NCBI GenBank assembly: GCA_019054805.1
Contig: JAHQIY010000011.1
Location: forward strand, 439,001-503,000
DNA: 64,000 nt
Direction of reading: 5' to 3'
From: Brachionus manjavacas
Lineage: Eukaryota; Rotifera; Eurotatoria; Ploima; Brachionidae
Both the position numbers and the translations under genes were made by a program. Shown piece by piece: positions 1 to 11,200 of the stretch. Within the stretch, counting starts at the first letter, position 1. Each line of letters opens with the position of its first letter. The notes beneath the pieces were generated by a model. That model saw only the letters and a program-made list of their open reading frames with translations. It ran no database searches and was not told where the DNA came from.

Positions 1-200
1 TTTTCAATCATTGTTTTTCCATTGCTTTTAGCCCATATATCTACATCAGAAACGAGTGCTTTTGCCATAGTTCGAAATATAAACTCAGGATTTTTTTGCT
101 CACCTATCATTATTACTACTCTATTATTCAAATTCAAGCTCATAAATTTTCCAGGATAGTCTTCATGTATTAGAATTTTTCCCGAAGTGTTTCCAAACAT
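1..200 (-). CDS. Unrecognised reading frame running off the left edge (partial)
   Basis: An open minus-strand frame starts at an ATG at 198-200 and continues past the window edge, about 66 codons. It begins KMFGNTSGKILIHEDYPG-like and contains no domain I recognise. A second open stretch in another frame lies just upstream (about 215-310, Asp/Leu-rich), so this may be one exon of a spliced gene or part of the adjacent transposon's second protein. It lies on the same strand as the tnp2-like transposase at 1.5-3.6 kb, and that shared orientation is the only reason to link them. Function unknown. Confidence 0.25.
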   Translation of the reverse strand, partial: MFGNTSGKILIHEDYPGKFMSLNLNNRVVIMIGEQKNPEFIFRTMAKALVSDVDIWAKSNGKTMIE

Positions 201-979
201 CTTACCTCGTCACGGTCTTTTTCTGAGCCAATATATTTCAAAACTTGAATTGACAACTTTGTCAAATTGTTGAACAAAGTTTGATCTAATTTTAAATTTG
301 TGTCATCATCTTTTTTTTAATTTTAATTTTTTTTTTGCTTTTAATTTTGGACTTGTGCATTAAATAAAATGACTAAATAATGAATAAATTAACATTCTAA
401 ATAGTTAATTTAATTAGTTTAAACTATATATTATATTTTTTTTTTATTTTTGCTAAATTTATTTTGTTTTTATTTTATTCAAAAACAAATCTTTGCTTAT
501 CAAAAATATTTTGATTTTAATGGAAATAGCTAAAGAGATGAGATTTTTCTTTTTTCTTCCTAAATTAAAAGCATCAATAAAGTTAACTAAAAATTTTACC
601 CTAAAAATAAATTTTTTTCTTGTTAATTCAACCGTTGAAAATAGGCATGTTTAATACCACCAATCCAAAATTTAAATCTTTCTTTAAATTAAAAATAATA
701 TTTTAATAAACAAAAATTCACTTGAAAATTCTTTGAACATTTCTATTTGCTGTTCCAGGTTTAAATTTTTTTCCTTTTCATCTCTTAGTTGGTTCTTTAA
801 ATCCAAAATTTAAGAATCCCTTTCGGACAACTTTCTTTCTGTGTCTTTAAAATTTTCGTGATCGTCGATTTCTTTTTGGGTTCTGGATACTTCAAAACAC
901 TGATTTGCCTCAATTTTATTTTTTTGATCATTTAAAGATTTTTTTTTAACTCCTTTAGTACACTCATTGCTGACATTTT

Positions 980-1237
980 TTATAATTTTTGTTTTTTTAC
1001 CAATTGATGAATTGGATTTGTCAGGAAAAATTTTTTTAATTCGGACTCACACTTTTCTTTAGTACCTAATAATTTTACAGTTCCTTTCAAAGCTCTTTTT
1101 TCATATTTAAATTCATAATCCTCTTCTATTTCTATTTCTTCATCTTTGTCATTCAAAAATATATCATTTGTCTTAATTACAGCGAATTCCTGTTTGTTTC
1201 CATTAATCCAAAACACAATGGCATAGGTTTCTGGCAT
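980..1237 (-). CDS. Small acidic protein, probable accessory ORF of the neighbouring tnp2-like element
   Basis: An 85-codon frame starts at an ATG (1235-1237) and reads MPETYAIVFWINGN at its N-terminus, then an acidic centre (KDEEIEIEEDYEF) and a Lys-rich end. A short beta-rich start of the form 'YAIVFWINGNKQEF' resembles the N-terminal module of BEN-domain-type proteins that accompany some animal CACTA-like transposons; that is a recollection of a pattern, not a match I can prove. Further left, in other frames down to about 700, lies Lys/Glu-rich coiled-coil-like coding text, so the original protein was probably longer and is now broken or spliced. Same strand as the transposase at 1.5-3.6 kb. 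Confidence 0.35.
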   Translation of the reverse strand: MPETYAIVFWINGNKQEFAVIKTNDIFLNDKDEEIEIEEDYEFKYEKRALKGTVKLLGTKEKCESELKKFFLTNPIHQLVKKQKL

Positions 1238-1559
1238 TTCACGTTGAATTATTTCTTATCAGGTTAAAAATGAAAAATTTGTAGTTAAAGATTTCGATTT
1301 TAAAATTTCAGTATTCAGCTAAACAGATGAGAGACGCTAAAATCTGATATATAAATTGTGTTATTTGCATTAATATATACACATTTCTGTAGCTCTGAAA
1401 CTGGAGCAAAAAAAATTGAATCTGTTTTGACACAAATATGGATTGATGACTTTAAATTTGGAAACTTTGGATTAAAAAATAGATTTTGAAGTTTAGTAAT
1501 AAGGAAGCATACTGCATAAACTGATTTAGAATCTGAAATAAAATATTTGACAAAACCAA

Positions 1560-3616
1560 ATTTTTTTTTGAATTTTATACAATAATCACATCTCAGTGTC
1601 TGCTTGTAAAATAGAGATGTAAAAAAATATTATTTCTTTTGTAATTTTTTAATAAGTTGTAATGATTTCTTGATACTAAGTCACAAATCTGATTATGTTC
1701 ATAAGAAGATATCATATTATTATTATTAACCTTCATTTTTAGATAGAAATCCTTACTTTGTATATCTTGATGAATGATTTCGTCATTTTTTATTTTATAA
1801 TACGATTTTATTGAATTAAATGAATTAATTATTTCGATTCCAACAGAACTCTTACCTTTACAATTTTGAATGAGTATCCTATTAAAATTTTCATACTGGA
1901 AACAACAAAATTCATTTTAGTTACCTATATTTCTTATATCACTAACAATATGAATAAGCTCATGTACACCTGAAAGCATGGAATTTGGACCATAAAAAAA
2001 AGACATATCTTTATTAAAGTCTTTGATTAAAATTTGAATAGAAGGAAGATTTTTTTATCTATTTGTTTTCTTAATAAATTTTCTAAGATGATAATTAAGT
2101 TAATCAAATGGTTAAGTTGGTCTTGTTGCATGATGCCCCTAAATATAGGTAGAGCGTAGTATAAAACAAATGCAAGATATTCGTTTGCTTTCCGATATTT
2201 GATATGAATAATTTCACGTGGAACTCTAGGAATAAACTTAGGGACTCTTATTTCTAGCATTTTCTTATTTATATTTAGTAGGTGAGGTCTGAGAGAAAAC
2301 TTTTCATTTCGAAATTTTCCATTAAACCTATATTCTGTTAATTTTCGGACTACTCCCTCTAAAATTGAATGCATGTAGTTTATCATAGTACCTTCAATTG
2401 GATAAAAATATTTTAATCCAGTTAAAGCAGAAATGCCTTTAACTCCTCTTTCTTCTTTTCCTGTTGCTAAACAATTAGATAAATCTTTTTGATATTTTAA
2501 CTGACTTCTAAGAGGACCTTCTGAATTATATAATTTAAATGGGTAAATATGAATTGAACCATTTTTTTTAGTACGTAACGACTCACCGGGTTGGTAGCAT
2601 TTTGTACAACCAAAAAAACCATTGAACTGCTTCATATTTAGCAGACTTGCTCTTGCTGGTTTGTCTAGGACAGTAAATAAAAGAAAAAACTTGACTAATT
2701 CTAGTTTTTCATTAACTTTCATTATCTCACCGAGCTCTAAACTTTTGAGCTCGTTTAAAATTGGTTCAATAAAAATGGGAAATGCAGGCTTATTAGGCCC
2801 GACTCATAAACCATCAAGAATGATATTTGCAAAATTAAATCTATCTTTTAAACTTAATTCATTTATAACAAAATAGATTGGCCAAATGCTGGTTTTAGAG
2901 GATTTGTATGGACTAATTCCATCTGTGTTCAAAGTAAAAGTAAAGAATCTAGTATTTTCCTTTGATTTAACTTTTTCATAAATTGTTGAATCTTTAAAAT
3001 CTGAAAAGATAGGCTTTGAATCCAGAATTTGCCGTATTTGTCCTAATATATTAAGATGATAGAATTTTGATAAACATTTCCCACATTCACTACACTTATT
3101 TAGAAATTTTATACTTGTTTTAAAATTTTTGTTGCAGCCATTGCAAAATTCAAATTTTCTATAATTTATTTTTGATTTTTCATCATTTGCCAAAATATCT
3201 ATTATTTTATCAATAGAAGCAGGAATTTTTAAATCAGGAACAAGTTTTTTAATAAGAATGATACAATCTTCTACTGAAGATTTTGTCATGTTATTTTTCA
3301 TGTATAATTTAAAAATTTCCTCGCATATATTTATTGTTTCATTAGGAGAATAGATTTTTTCAGAAATTTGTTTTATATGTGGTTCATCAATATTCTCATC
3401 TTTATTTGATGTTGAGTGATCTAATAAAACATCAATATCTAGATTGGATAATTGGTAATCTATTTTACCCTGTTTTACCTTTTCATTTATAGGAGGAAAC
3501 CTTTTAGAAGAAATTACTTGAGACTGATAAGGGTTCTCGGAAAATAAATATTTAGAAGAACGCGGAATTTCTTGCTTTGAATCAATTGATAAATAGTTTC
3601 TCCTAAATTTTTTCAT
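1560..3616 (-). mobile_element. tnp2/CACTA-like DNA transposon, transposase remnant
   Basis: From an ATG at 3616 the frame runs through a lysine-rich N-terminus and two Cys pairs (CNGCNKNF...CSECGKC, a zinc-binding-like knot), then FTLNTDGISPYKSSKTSIWP and NIILDGL. This is the order seen in transposase family tnp2 (CACTA/EnSpm type), where DG..and the following 'GLW' sit in the catalytic core. The same frame then shows one TGA where the family has Trp (about 2808-2810), and continues with VGPNKPAFP, DKPARASLLNMKQFNGFFGCTKC (acidic residue plus zinc ligands) down to 2027. Left of 2027, in shifted frames, family text persists (YGPNSMLSGVHELIH..., about 1890-2030). So the core is nearly whole with one stop, while the C-terminal part is frame-broken. 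No terminal repeats were identified. Confidence 0.7.
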
Positions 3617-5400
3617 GTTTAAAAATTCAGATAATAATAAAAAAATTTTGGATTTAAATTTATAAATTACGAGATTATAAATAAAGCTTTTAAAAAAATA
3701 TTTATTTTATTTGATAAAAAACTAACCTTAAATGGGAAATTGACATCAAAGGTTGATTTTTGTTTATGTATTGAATTCACACGTCAAAATCGATTGGTAA
3801 AAATCGTTTGGTTTTTTAATTAATCTAGTTGGATCACCTTGCTAAACACTTCTTTGTTTATAAAAGTCTAAGTGAAAAAAAAATTTTTTTAATTTAATAT
3901 ATTTTTCAAAAATGTATACTTAGATGATTAGAAAACTATCTAATTTAATTTTAAATCATAAAGTAAAATCATTTTTTACTCAATCGTAAATAAGAGTTTA
4001 AATCAAACAAGGACTGTCGAGTTCATGACCTTTGTTTTTTCGATAATTATTTAGCATAATTATCATAATCATAAATAGCATAATTCAAACTGTTCAAAGA
4101 ATCAAGTCAATTATCCTTAATTTTAAATAACAGATGTTTTTCTAAAAAGCGGAATTTTTGAAATAACTGATGACTCTTTTTTTGGGATAGAAAAATCAAA
4201 AGGTTTTTTTAAACAAAAAGATTGTTTTAATTTGCTAAATAAAAATTCAATTGTCATTTTTATTTCTTTTTTTTGCATTCAGTCTTTAAAAGAAGATGTG
4301 TAATAATTATTTACTATTTTAATCTGGAAAGGCTTATAAACACGTCACAGATAAAGCTAATTTTTTTAACAATAAAACTATAATAGTATTCGAAAATGTT
4401 GGGTCAATGAAAGAAAAAATTAAAAATTTTACAAATATATTAAATTTTAATTTTGAATACTTTGACTAAAAATCTGGGACTCTAAGACAACTCTCTTATT
4501 TTATATGATTTTATAAAATATAAATTAAAAATAAATAATAAAAAGTTTAATAAGTAATAATTTAAATAAATAATCTTAAAAAGTTAAAAATATTTAAAAA
4601 TAATAATAATAAAAATTAAAAACTAAACTAACTGATTAAAAACAAAATTTTTATTTATATTGTAAATTTTGTTCACTCTTTTGTTCACTCTTTTTTTTAA
4701 TCAATTAAAAAAAAATTATTCTTCGAGACAAATAAGAACATTTTCGAAGAGAATTCGAAGCTTTTCGAAAAATTGTGCTTTTTTCGAAAAATTTCGTTTT
4801 TTTTTCGTTAATGCATGTCACTGGGTGCATCTAAGCTTATTTCTTTTTTTGTTTCGGCTTTAATTGTACGAGCTTTGTCTCTTAATATCTCGACACGATT
4901 TTTAATTTCAACATTGCTTTGGAGATCTTGTTGAAAAGTAAAATCCGGACCATGGTTTTTACGTTACACTGTTAATGTAAACGGAGGCTTAAAAAAACAA
5001 TATAACCACTTGCATTACATATCGCAGTAAACTCAAATTTCCAGCCTACATTACCAAGTTTATTTGGGCCTCTTTCTTTAGTATAAGCAAACCGCTTACT
5101 GACCAATTACATACCATTACGGGTTGTCTTCGACATAACCCAATTCATATCATTCATATCAAGTTCATTCAAATTATTCTAACAAAATATTATTCGCTTC
5201 GTAATTACTAAAAAGATTTAAAAACAGTGTTTTCATTAAATATACTTAATCAAAAAGAGTTAAAATTGCTTGGATTTTTCTAAAACAATTAAAAAAGTGA
5301 ATTTGTTGTTGACTACGAAATCAAAAAAAATTATTCATGGTACAAGATTTATGATGTTATGATGCTTATGGAGCAACTAAAGTTTATTTCAAATTCAAAT
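3617..5400. other. AT-rich stretch with no supported gene
   Basis: About 1.8 kb of AT-rich DNA with poly-A/T runs and short frames of low-complexity composition. I see no splice-bounded coding text, no clear terminal repeats and no RNA gene. The left part probably includes the untranscribed end of the tnp2-like element and the right part the 5' side of the Mutator-like element, but neither boundary is visible. Confidence 0.5.
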
Positions 5401-5409
5401 CATGTGTTT

Positions 5410-6765
5410 TCAAATTTTTCTATTTTATTGTAAAAATCCTTTAAAAGATCAGTTTATTCAGTAATCATGGTGAGCAGCAGCATATAAATGATAAAGGTAA
5501 AAAAAGAGTTATAACGGATGAAGTCAAAAAAATGATTCAAGAGTTTTATGATTTTGGAACAATTGAGGCTTAAAACATTAAATATGCATTGAGAGATAAA
5601 AAAGTTGAGCAAAGTTTGATCCCAACTCAAAGACAAATTTACAATTTTATTGATGAATACAAAAAAGTGCTATTCGCTATTGTTAAATTAATTGGTTATA
5701 TAGGTAAATTGTTAAGTATAATCTAAGACAAGTATTTTAGACTGGTTATGTCAACCAATCCTATATTTCAATTAGATACTAAACTAATCTTATTGGTTTC
5801 TGACACAAAGTAGAAAGTAATTTTTCAAGGATTTCCACTTATGATATGTGAAACAGTTGATCATGGAGGACATTTTGATCCTGTAGCTGTAGCGATATGT
5901 AGTAAAGATAAAGATTTTGAATTTTTAAAGTCTCAATCAAAAAAGGAACAAAATTTTCTCCGATTAAAATTAGCTGATGCAGCTGTTGCAATTTCAAACG
6001 GTCTTGTAAATGTCATTGGCAAAAATTTTACTCGTTTAATGTGTTGGTCACATACACAGAGAGCTATTGAAAGAAAATTGAAATCTGAGAAATTCGAGGA
6101 ACAATTTACAACTGATACTTACAAATTACAACTTAGTTTTATTCAGTCAAAGTTTGATATTGGCTATGGCTTGTTTAAAACAAAGTGGACGAACAACAAC
6201 TGATTTTTAATAAGATTGAAAAAGAATAGCTCAATTTAATGAAGTCTGGTATGAAGGCTGTGTCCCAGGTTACAAACAATGTGCTCGAGGCTACTAACCG
6301 AGAAATTAAACACTTCATTTTGTAAATATGGAGAAGAGCCAGTGATTTAAGATCAACATTGGTGTGATGCCATTGATTATACAAATGATAAACCAATAGT
6401 AAATTATGTAGACGATGTGGACTTTTATTTGAACAGTCGTGTAAAAGGAGCTGATTTTGAGAAATTTTTGGAATATTTAGAATGCGATAATGGATGTTTA
6501 GCAGATTGTGACTCTTCTAAAGATATGACATACGATGCTTTCTTTAAGTAAAATAATAGTATTAGGATTGTTAGAACTAATCCAGATAATTGGAAGTTCT
6601 CCAACTTTATTTGCCATGATTATTTTAAAACTTGGATGTGCAAACATATACTTTAAATTTCCATTGCTAGAAAATCAAATCTTTGTAACTGAAAAATATT
6701 TTGATTCAGAAAATAGGTTCCACACCCAAACCGAGGAAAAAGAAGAAGGCTAAACATTGGCATTA
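5410..6765 (+). mobile_element. Mutator-like element (MULE), decayed transposase with SWIM-type tail
   Basis: Coding text on the plus strand, in several frames, follows the MULE order. First comes an N-terminal linker (about 5450-5660; ...PTQRQIYNFIDEYKK). Then the catalytic-domain segment (5841-6203): a 'FPLMICETVDHGGHFDPVAVAICSK' region, LADAAVAISNGL, and LMCWSHTQRAIERKL, corresponding to the family's acidic-residue, 'TDaa..i' and C-x-H helices. Last is a SWIM-like zinc finger whose C...C-x-H (WMCKH) lies near 6600-6660, followed by a basic 'PKPRKK'-type tail at about 6725-6750. At least three frame changes or stops separate these blocks, so it cannot encode a working transposase. Terminal inverted repeats were not found. 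Confidence 0.65.
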
Positions 6766-7032
6766 AAGAGACTAATTTTTATTATAACTTTTGGATTTAT
6801 TATATAAAATAGTGTTAATGTAACTAAATTTGTATTTTTATTTTCATTAAGTAAAATTGGTGATAGTTTTAGTAAATTTGATGATTTAAGATTAATTAGC
6901 CATTGAGTATTCGACAAGCTGTTTGAAGCAAAACCGCTCACTGTTTTGGTTCATTCGTGAAAGTTTTTCCTTGCACTTTTCTCTTAATTTTGAATTGAAT
7001 TGTCCTCAGTTTATTTTTTTTAAAGCATATCT

Positions 7033-7248
7033 TCAAAGCCTTTCCAACTTGACTTTTGGAAACATTTGAACTATCATTGTTTGAAGAATATCGGCAAAAT
7101 TTTCTAGCGTTTCATTAGCTTGCTGGCTTCTTTCCAAAAAACTTTTATAAGAATTTAGATTATCAGTTTTGACATTTTGATATTTTTCTTGATTGAATAT
7201 CCTTGTTATTTTAGTTTTTAAGCGTTCAAAACCATTTTTAGCTTTCAA
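7033..7248 (-). mobile_element. LTR-retrotransposon gag-like fragment (fossil)
   Basis: A 71-codon frame has the pattern of the Ty3-type gag core: a basic 'FERLKTKITRIF' stretch, then LERSQQANETLENFADILQ and a terminal 'QMFP'. That is the familiar 'Q..nEs...f...l..l....yP' signature. It is an isolated piece; no protease, polymerase or terminal repeats that belong to it are visible nearby. It is on the same strand as the gypsy-type fossil at 8.2-13.8 kb but differs from that element's own gag. Confidence 0.4.
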
Positions 7249-7309
7249 TAGGCTTTGTAAATCGTTTATTTATGCAAAAATTTCAACAATAAACGATAAT
7301 GTTAATCCG

Positions 7310-7640
7310 ACACAATACTTCTAGTTAAGCCGAATGGTTTGCGTGTTAGTCATGTAAGCAGAGGATCGAGGGTTCAAAGCCGCTTGGGGAGAAAAATCTT
7401 CAAAATATCTCTGCAACACAGGGCGAATGTTTAAAACTCTTTCATCATAAAAAAAGGGGACCAGTTTAAACTGAGTAATAGCTAATTGCGGTGTAGATGA
7501 TAAACTCGATGTAGTAGCCTCTGTATCAGATCGGAGCCGTTCATCTTAAAGGAACTTGAGAATGAGCGCCTTCACACTATCAATTAGGTTGGAATAGGTT
7601 CTAAAATAAACAAAATTCTGAATTTTGCAGATGTATTAGA
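7310..7640 (+). repeat. tRNA-derived SINE (tRNA-Met-like head)
   Basis: The head at about 7322-7395 carries a polymerase III A-box-like stretch (TAGTTAAGCCGAATGG) and a B-box (GGTTCAAAGCC) at the usual spacing. A potential anticodon arm between them has CAT in the loop. The sequence does not close a clean acceptor stem and continues into about 250 bp of unrelated body, as in a tRNA-derived SINE rather than a functional tRNA gene. The 3' limit is not defined; I stop where the text becomes plain AT-rich DNA. Confidence 0.5.
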
Positions 7641-8162
7641 GAGTTTTACAATAGAATATTAAAATTACAATTTCCAGAAAATGCTTTGCCCCTTCAGAAC
7701 CTGAGTTTTAGAACTTTTTATATTTTGTTTTTATATTATATACCAAAATTAACAACTAATTAATTAAGAGTAAATAATTAGATTAGTTTGAAAATTAAAA
7801 ATTGGTAAATGATTTTAAAAAAAAATTTTTTACAATTTCTTTCACATGCATTCTAAAAATAGCAGTAAGTGGATAAAATTCTTTGTAATAATTTAATAAG
7901 AATTATTTTGTTTATTTTTATTTTTAATACCTATTTTCGTTAATAAAATATCATAAACTTTTTCAATTGTTATTAGATATAACGAAGTTCGGTTAAGACG
8001 AATTGATTTCTAATTCCTCCAGTGGGTTCCTTATAACCGAACTAAACAATACATAAAAAAAGTAGATCTTTCATTTTTTAAGCAAATTGTTGTTCATGAT
8101 CAAATGTTTTTTTTTATCAAAACTTTAAATTTTAAACTTTTAATGTTAATCTAATCGAGCTT

Positions 8163-8272
8163 TAATAGCGTGCGCTATTAAATAATTAAAAAGATAGAAT
8201 GGAAGAGAAAGATAAAAAAAACTTTCTTCTCTACTTCTTTATTAGAACCCAAAAAGAAAAAACAAATATGTT
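8163..8272 (-). repeat. Terminal repeat of the gypsy-type fossil (3' end of element)
   Basis: Shares nearly all of its sequence with 13686-13803, including the near-palindromic outer edge with 10-bp arms TTTAATAGCG and CGCTATTAAA around a TG centre, and the CT-rich block CTTTCTTCTCTACTTC. The match stops just after AACAAATATG. Inside it, at 8281-8316, is a GC-rich hairpin with arms CCAGCAAGGCCCC and GGGGTCTGCTGG. Confidence 0.75.
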
Positions 8273-11200
8273 TAAGAGGAATCCAGCAAGGCCCCAGAAG
8301 ACCGGGGTCTGCTGGAGGGGATGTTACATTACTCCCTCGCCGTGGGAGAACGGCTAACGCTCGGGGATCAAAAAATAAAAGGAAACAAAACAAAATAAAA
8401 AAACAAAAAAATAAAAAAAAAACAACAAACAGACAACAATAAAAACAAAAATACTTTATTTGTGTTGCTTGTCAGTGACGTCCAGGATCCGACTTGTGGC
8501 TGGAGGCGCCCGGAGACCAAGATCTCTGCCCCGACCTATAACAGCTCCAAACAGTGGGTCCAGGCGGATGCTGATCCTGGGGTCGGGGATCGGGCCGGAT
8601 GCGCTAGCGGATGCCGAGAGGGATGCATCTCCTGTTTTATGTTGCTTGTTGGTTCCTTCCGTAGACTGAGCTCTTTTTTTTTATATAACATGAAAATTTT
8701 TAAACGTGCTATGGAGAGCATAACTTTCTTACAAAAAGTTTTTTTTTTTTTTTTCCAAAAAATTAGAAATATTTTAAAAAAATCATGATACTTAGATATA
8801 TTGCAACCGATCTGCTGGTTTCCTAGACCTTTTTGGACGCACGGTGTCTTCTGGTTTACCCCCGTTCAACTCGTTATAGGTATCAGAATCCGATTCGGTA
8901 CGGTTTTCCGGCTGATTGTTGTCTTCATTCAGATCTAGAAAATCTGGGTCCATCCAGTAACTGTCTTGGTTAATTTCTGCTGCGCTGCTTTGTACCTCGT
9001 TGGTTTCGGTAACTTGAATTTTCGCGTCTGGCGACCATTCGGCTTGGGCGCCACCTGAACTGTTCACTGATTCCTCGATCATTATTTTATAGCAGGTGTT
9101 ACTGGGGGGTTTAAAACACCTTTTCAACCTATAGCGAGGACCAACTGTTTCTTCTGGTTAACGTCTGCCCGGATCAGGTAATTATTCTCACTTATAGGAC
9201 TTCGACAATGGTGAAAGGCCCTTTCCATTTATGGCTCAGATTCTATGACACACCTTTTTTAATCGATTGTTTTAGCAAGTATACCCGGTCCCCGAGGGCG
9301 TAGCCAAAAGGCCTCACATTACGGTCCGCGTAGAATTTAAATTTACTCACTTTGACGTCTGCATTTTGGGCTACGGTCTCATAACATCTGAGCAGATCGG
9401 CTCGGACTTTGCTTGCATACGACAATAAATCTAAATTTAAATCCCGATCTGGGGCAGGGAACAACAAATCCACGGGTAACTTTGGTTTTCGGCCATAGAT
9501 GACTTCAAACTGTGTTAAGCCCGTCGTATGGTGCACCGCGGTGTTATAGGCAAACGCTAACTTAGGTAGGTATTTGTCCCAGTCCTTTTGTGAGTCGGCT
9601 ACATAACACGCCAACATTTGTTCCAGCGTGCGGTTGAATCTCTCAGTTTCCCCGTCACATTGAGGATGGTACGCAGATGTCCGAAGTCTCTGAATGTCTA
9701 GCAACTCATAAAGCTGATTCATCAGTTCCGATTGGAAATTGGTTCCTCTGTCCGACAGCGCGGCTTCAGGTACACCATGCCGAGATAAATTGAATCAAAA
9801 AATCCGCCACTTCATCGGCGACTTCAGCGGGAACAACTCCACGAATTTTGAAAAATGGCAGACAATCACCAAGATGTAAAGAGAATCGCTATCTGTACGG
9901 GGTAACGGACCCAATATGTCCCATGTTATTAAACGGAAGGTTCTGCTGGACCTAATCGGAACTATGGGCTACTTGGTATAATTTTTCGGGGCTTTTACTA
10001 ATGCGCATTGATAGCATTGCTGAATATATTCTGCTACATCCTTTAGGTATTTGGGCCAGTAGAACCTAAGTCTAATTTTATTGGTTGTTCAATCTACCCC
10101 AAAGTGTCCACTGAACGGATCGTTATGAACTTTCTTTAGGACTTCTGTTCGATCCACATATTGATAATGTATCCCAGGCACATCTTTGTCATAACGCCGA
10201 TAAACGTTTTTTCCGGAAATTTTAAAACGCCCAAACTGGCACCAGTAGATAAATAGTTCTGGTCTCTTCCTCCACGTCGTTTTCTTCTTCTAATAGCCAT
10301 CTAGACAGCGCATCCGCGTTACCGTTCTCGTGACCTTTGCGGTATTCAATATCGAACTCGTACATTCGTAGTTCGATCAACCACCTAGTTAACCTTGGCG
10401 CTGGGTCCTTAAGGTTTTTTAACCAAACCAAGGGCTTATGGTCTGTATCAATAGTAAATTAACAATAGTAAATTTCCTGTCTTAGAGATAATGTTTGAAA
10501 TGTTCAATGGCTAACACTATCGCTAACAGTTCCCGCTCAGCCGCCGAATACTTTCTTTGCTGCTTCGTAAATATTTTGTTCCAGTAAGCAACAGGTCTCC
10601 ACGATCCTTTGTATTTTTGACTTAAAACAGCCCCGGCGCTGTGTTCGCTCGCATCAGTTTCCAGTCTAAAATCTTCTTTAAAGTTTGGAAGTATTTAAAA
10701 ACCTTTTTTCCCACCATCCGGTGTTGTAAGACATGTCCGGATCTCATCGAAACATGCTTGTCTTTTCTCGTTCCAATCAAAATTCTTACTTTTTTCGGTT
10801 GCCTCGTGCAGTGGTCCTGCTATTTCAGCAAAACTCTTAACAAAACGTCTATAATGGTTCGCCAGTCCCAAAAAACTCTGTAATTGTTTCATTGTTTTAG
10901 GTCTTTCGTATCTGAACAAAACTTCTATTTTACTGGGTGAGGGATTTACAGTGCCATTACAGATGACATGGCCGAGATATTCAATGGCTGAGACGAACCA
11001 CTCGCATTTCTCCCAGTTAATTTTTAAAACTGCAGCTCGGATCCGTTCAAAAACTGTCCGTACGTGAATGTAATGCTCCTCTAACGTCTTCGAGAAGATG
11101 ATAATGTCGTCCAAATAGACAAGCCAAAAAACGTTCAAGATTCCTTTAAGTGCTTTTTCCATGGTCTTCTGAAACGTCGCCGGTGCATTTGTCATCCCGA

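Noticed and set aside
7322-7395. Functional tRNA gene
   Set aside because: A and B boxes are present but the acceptor stem does not close and the sequence continues into a SINE-like body.
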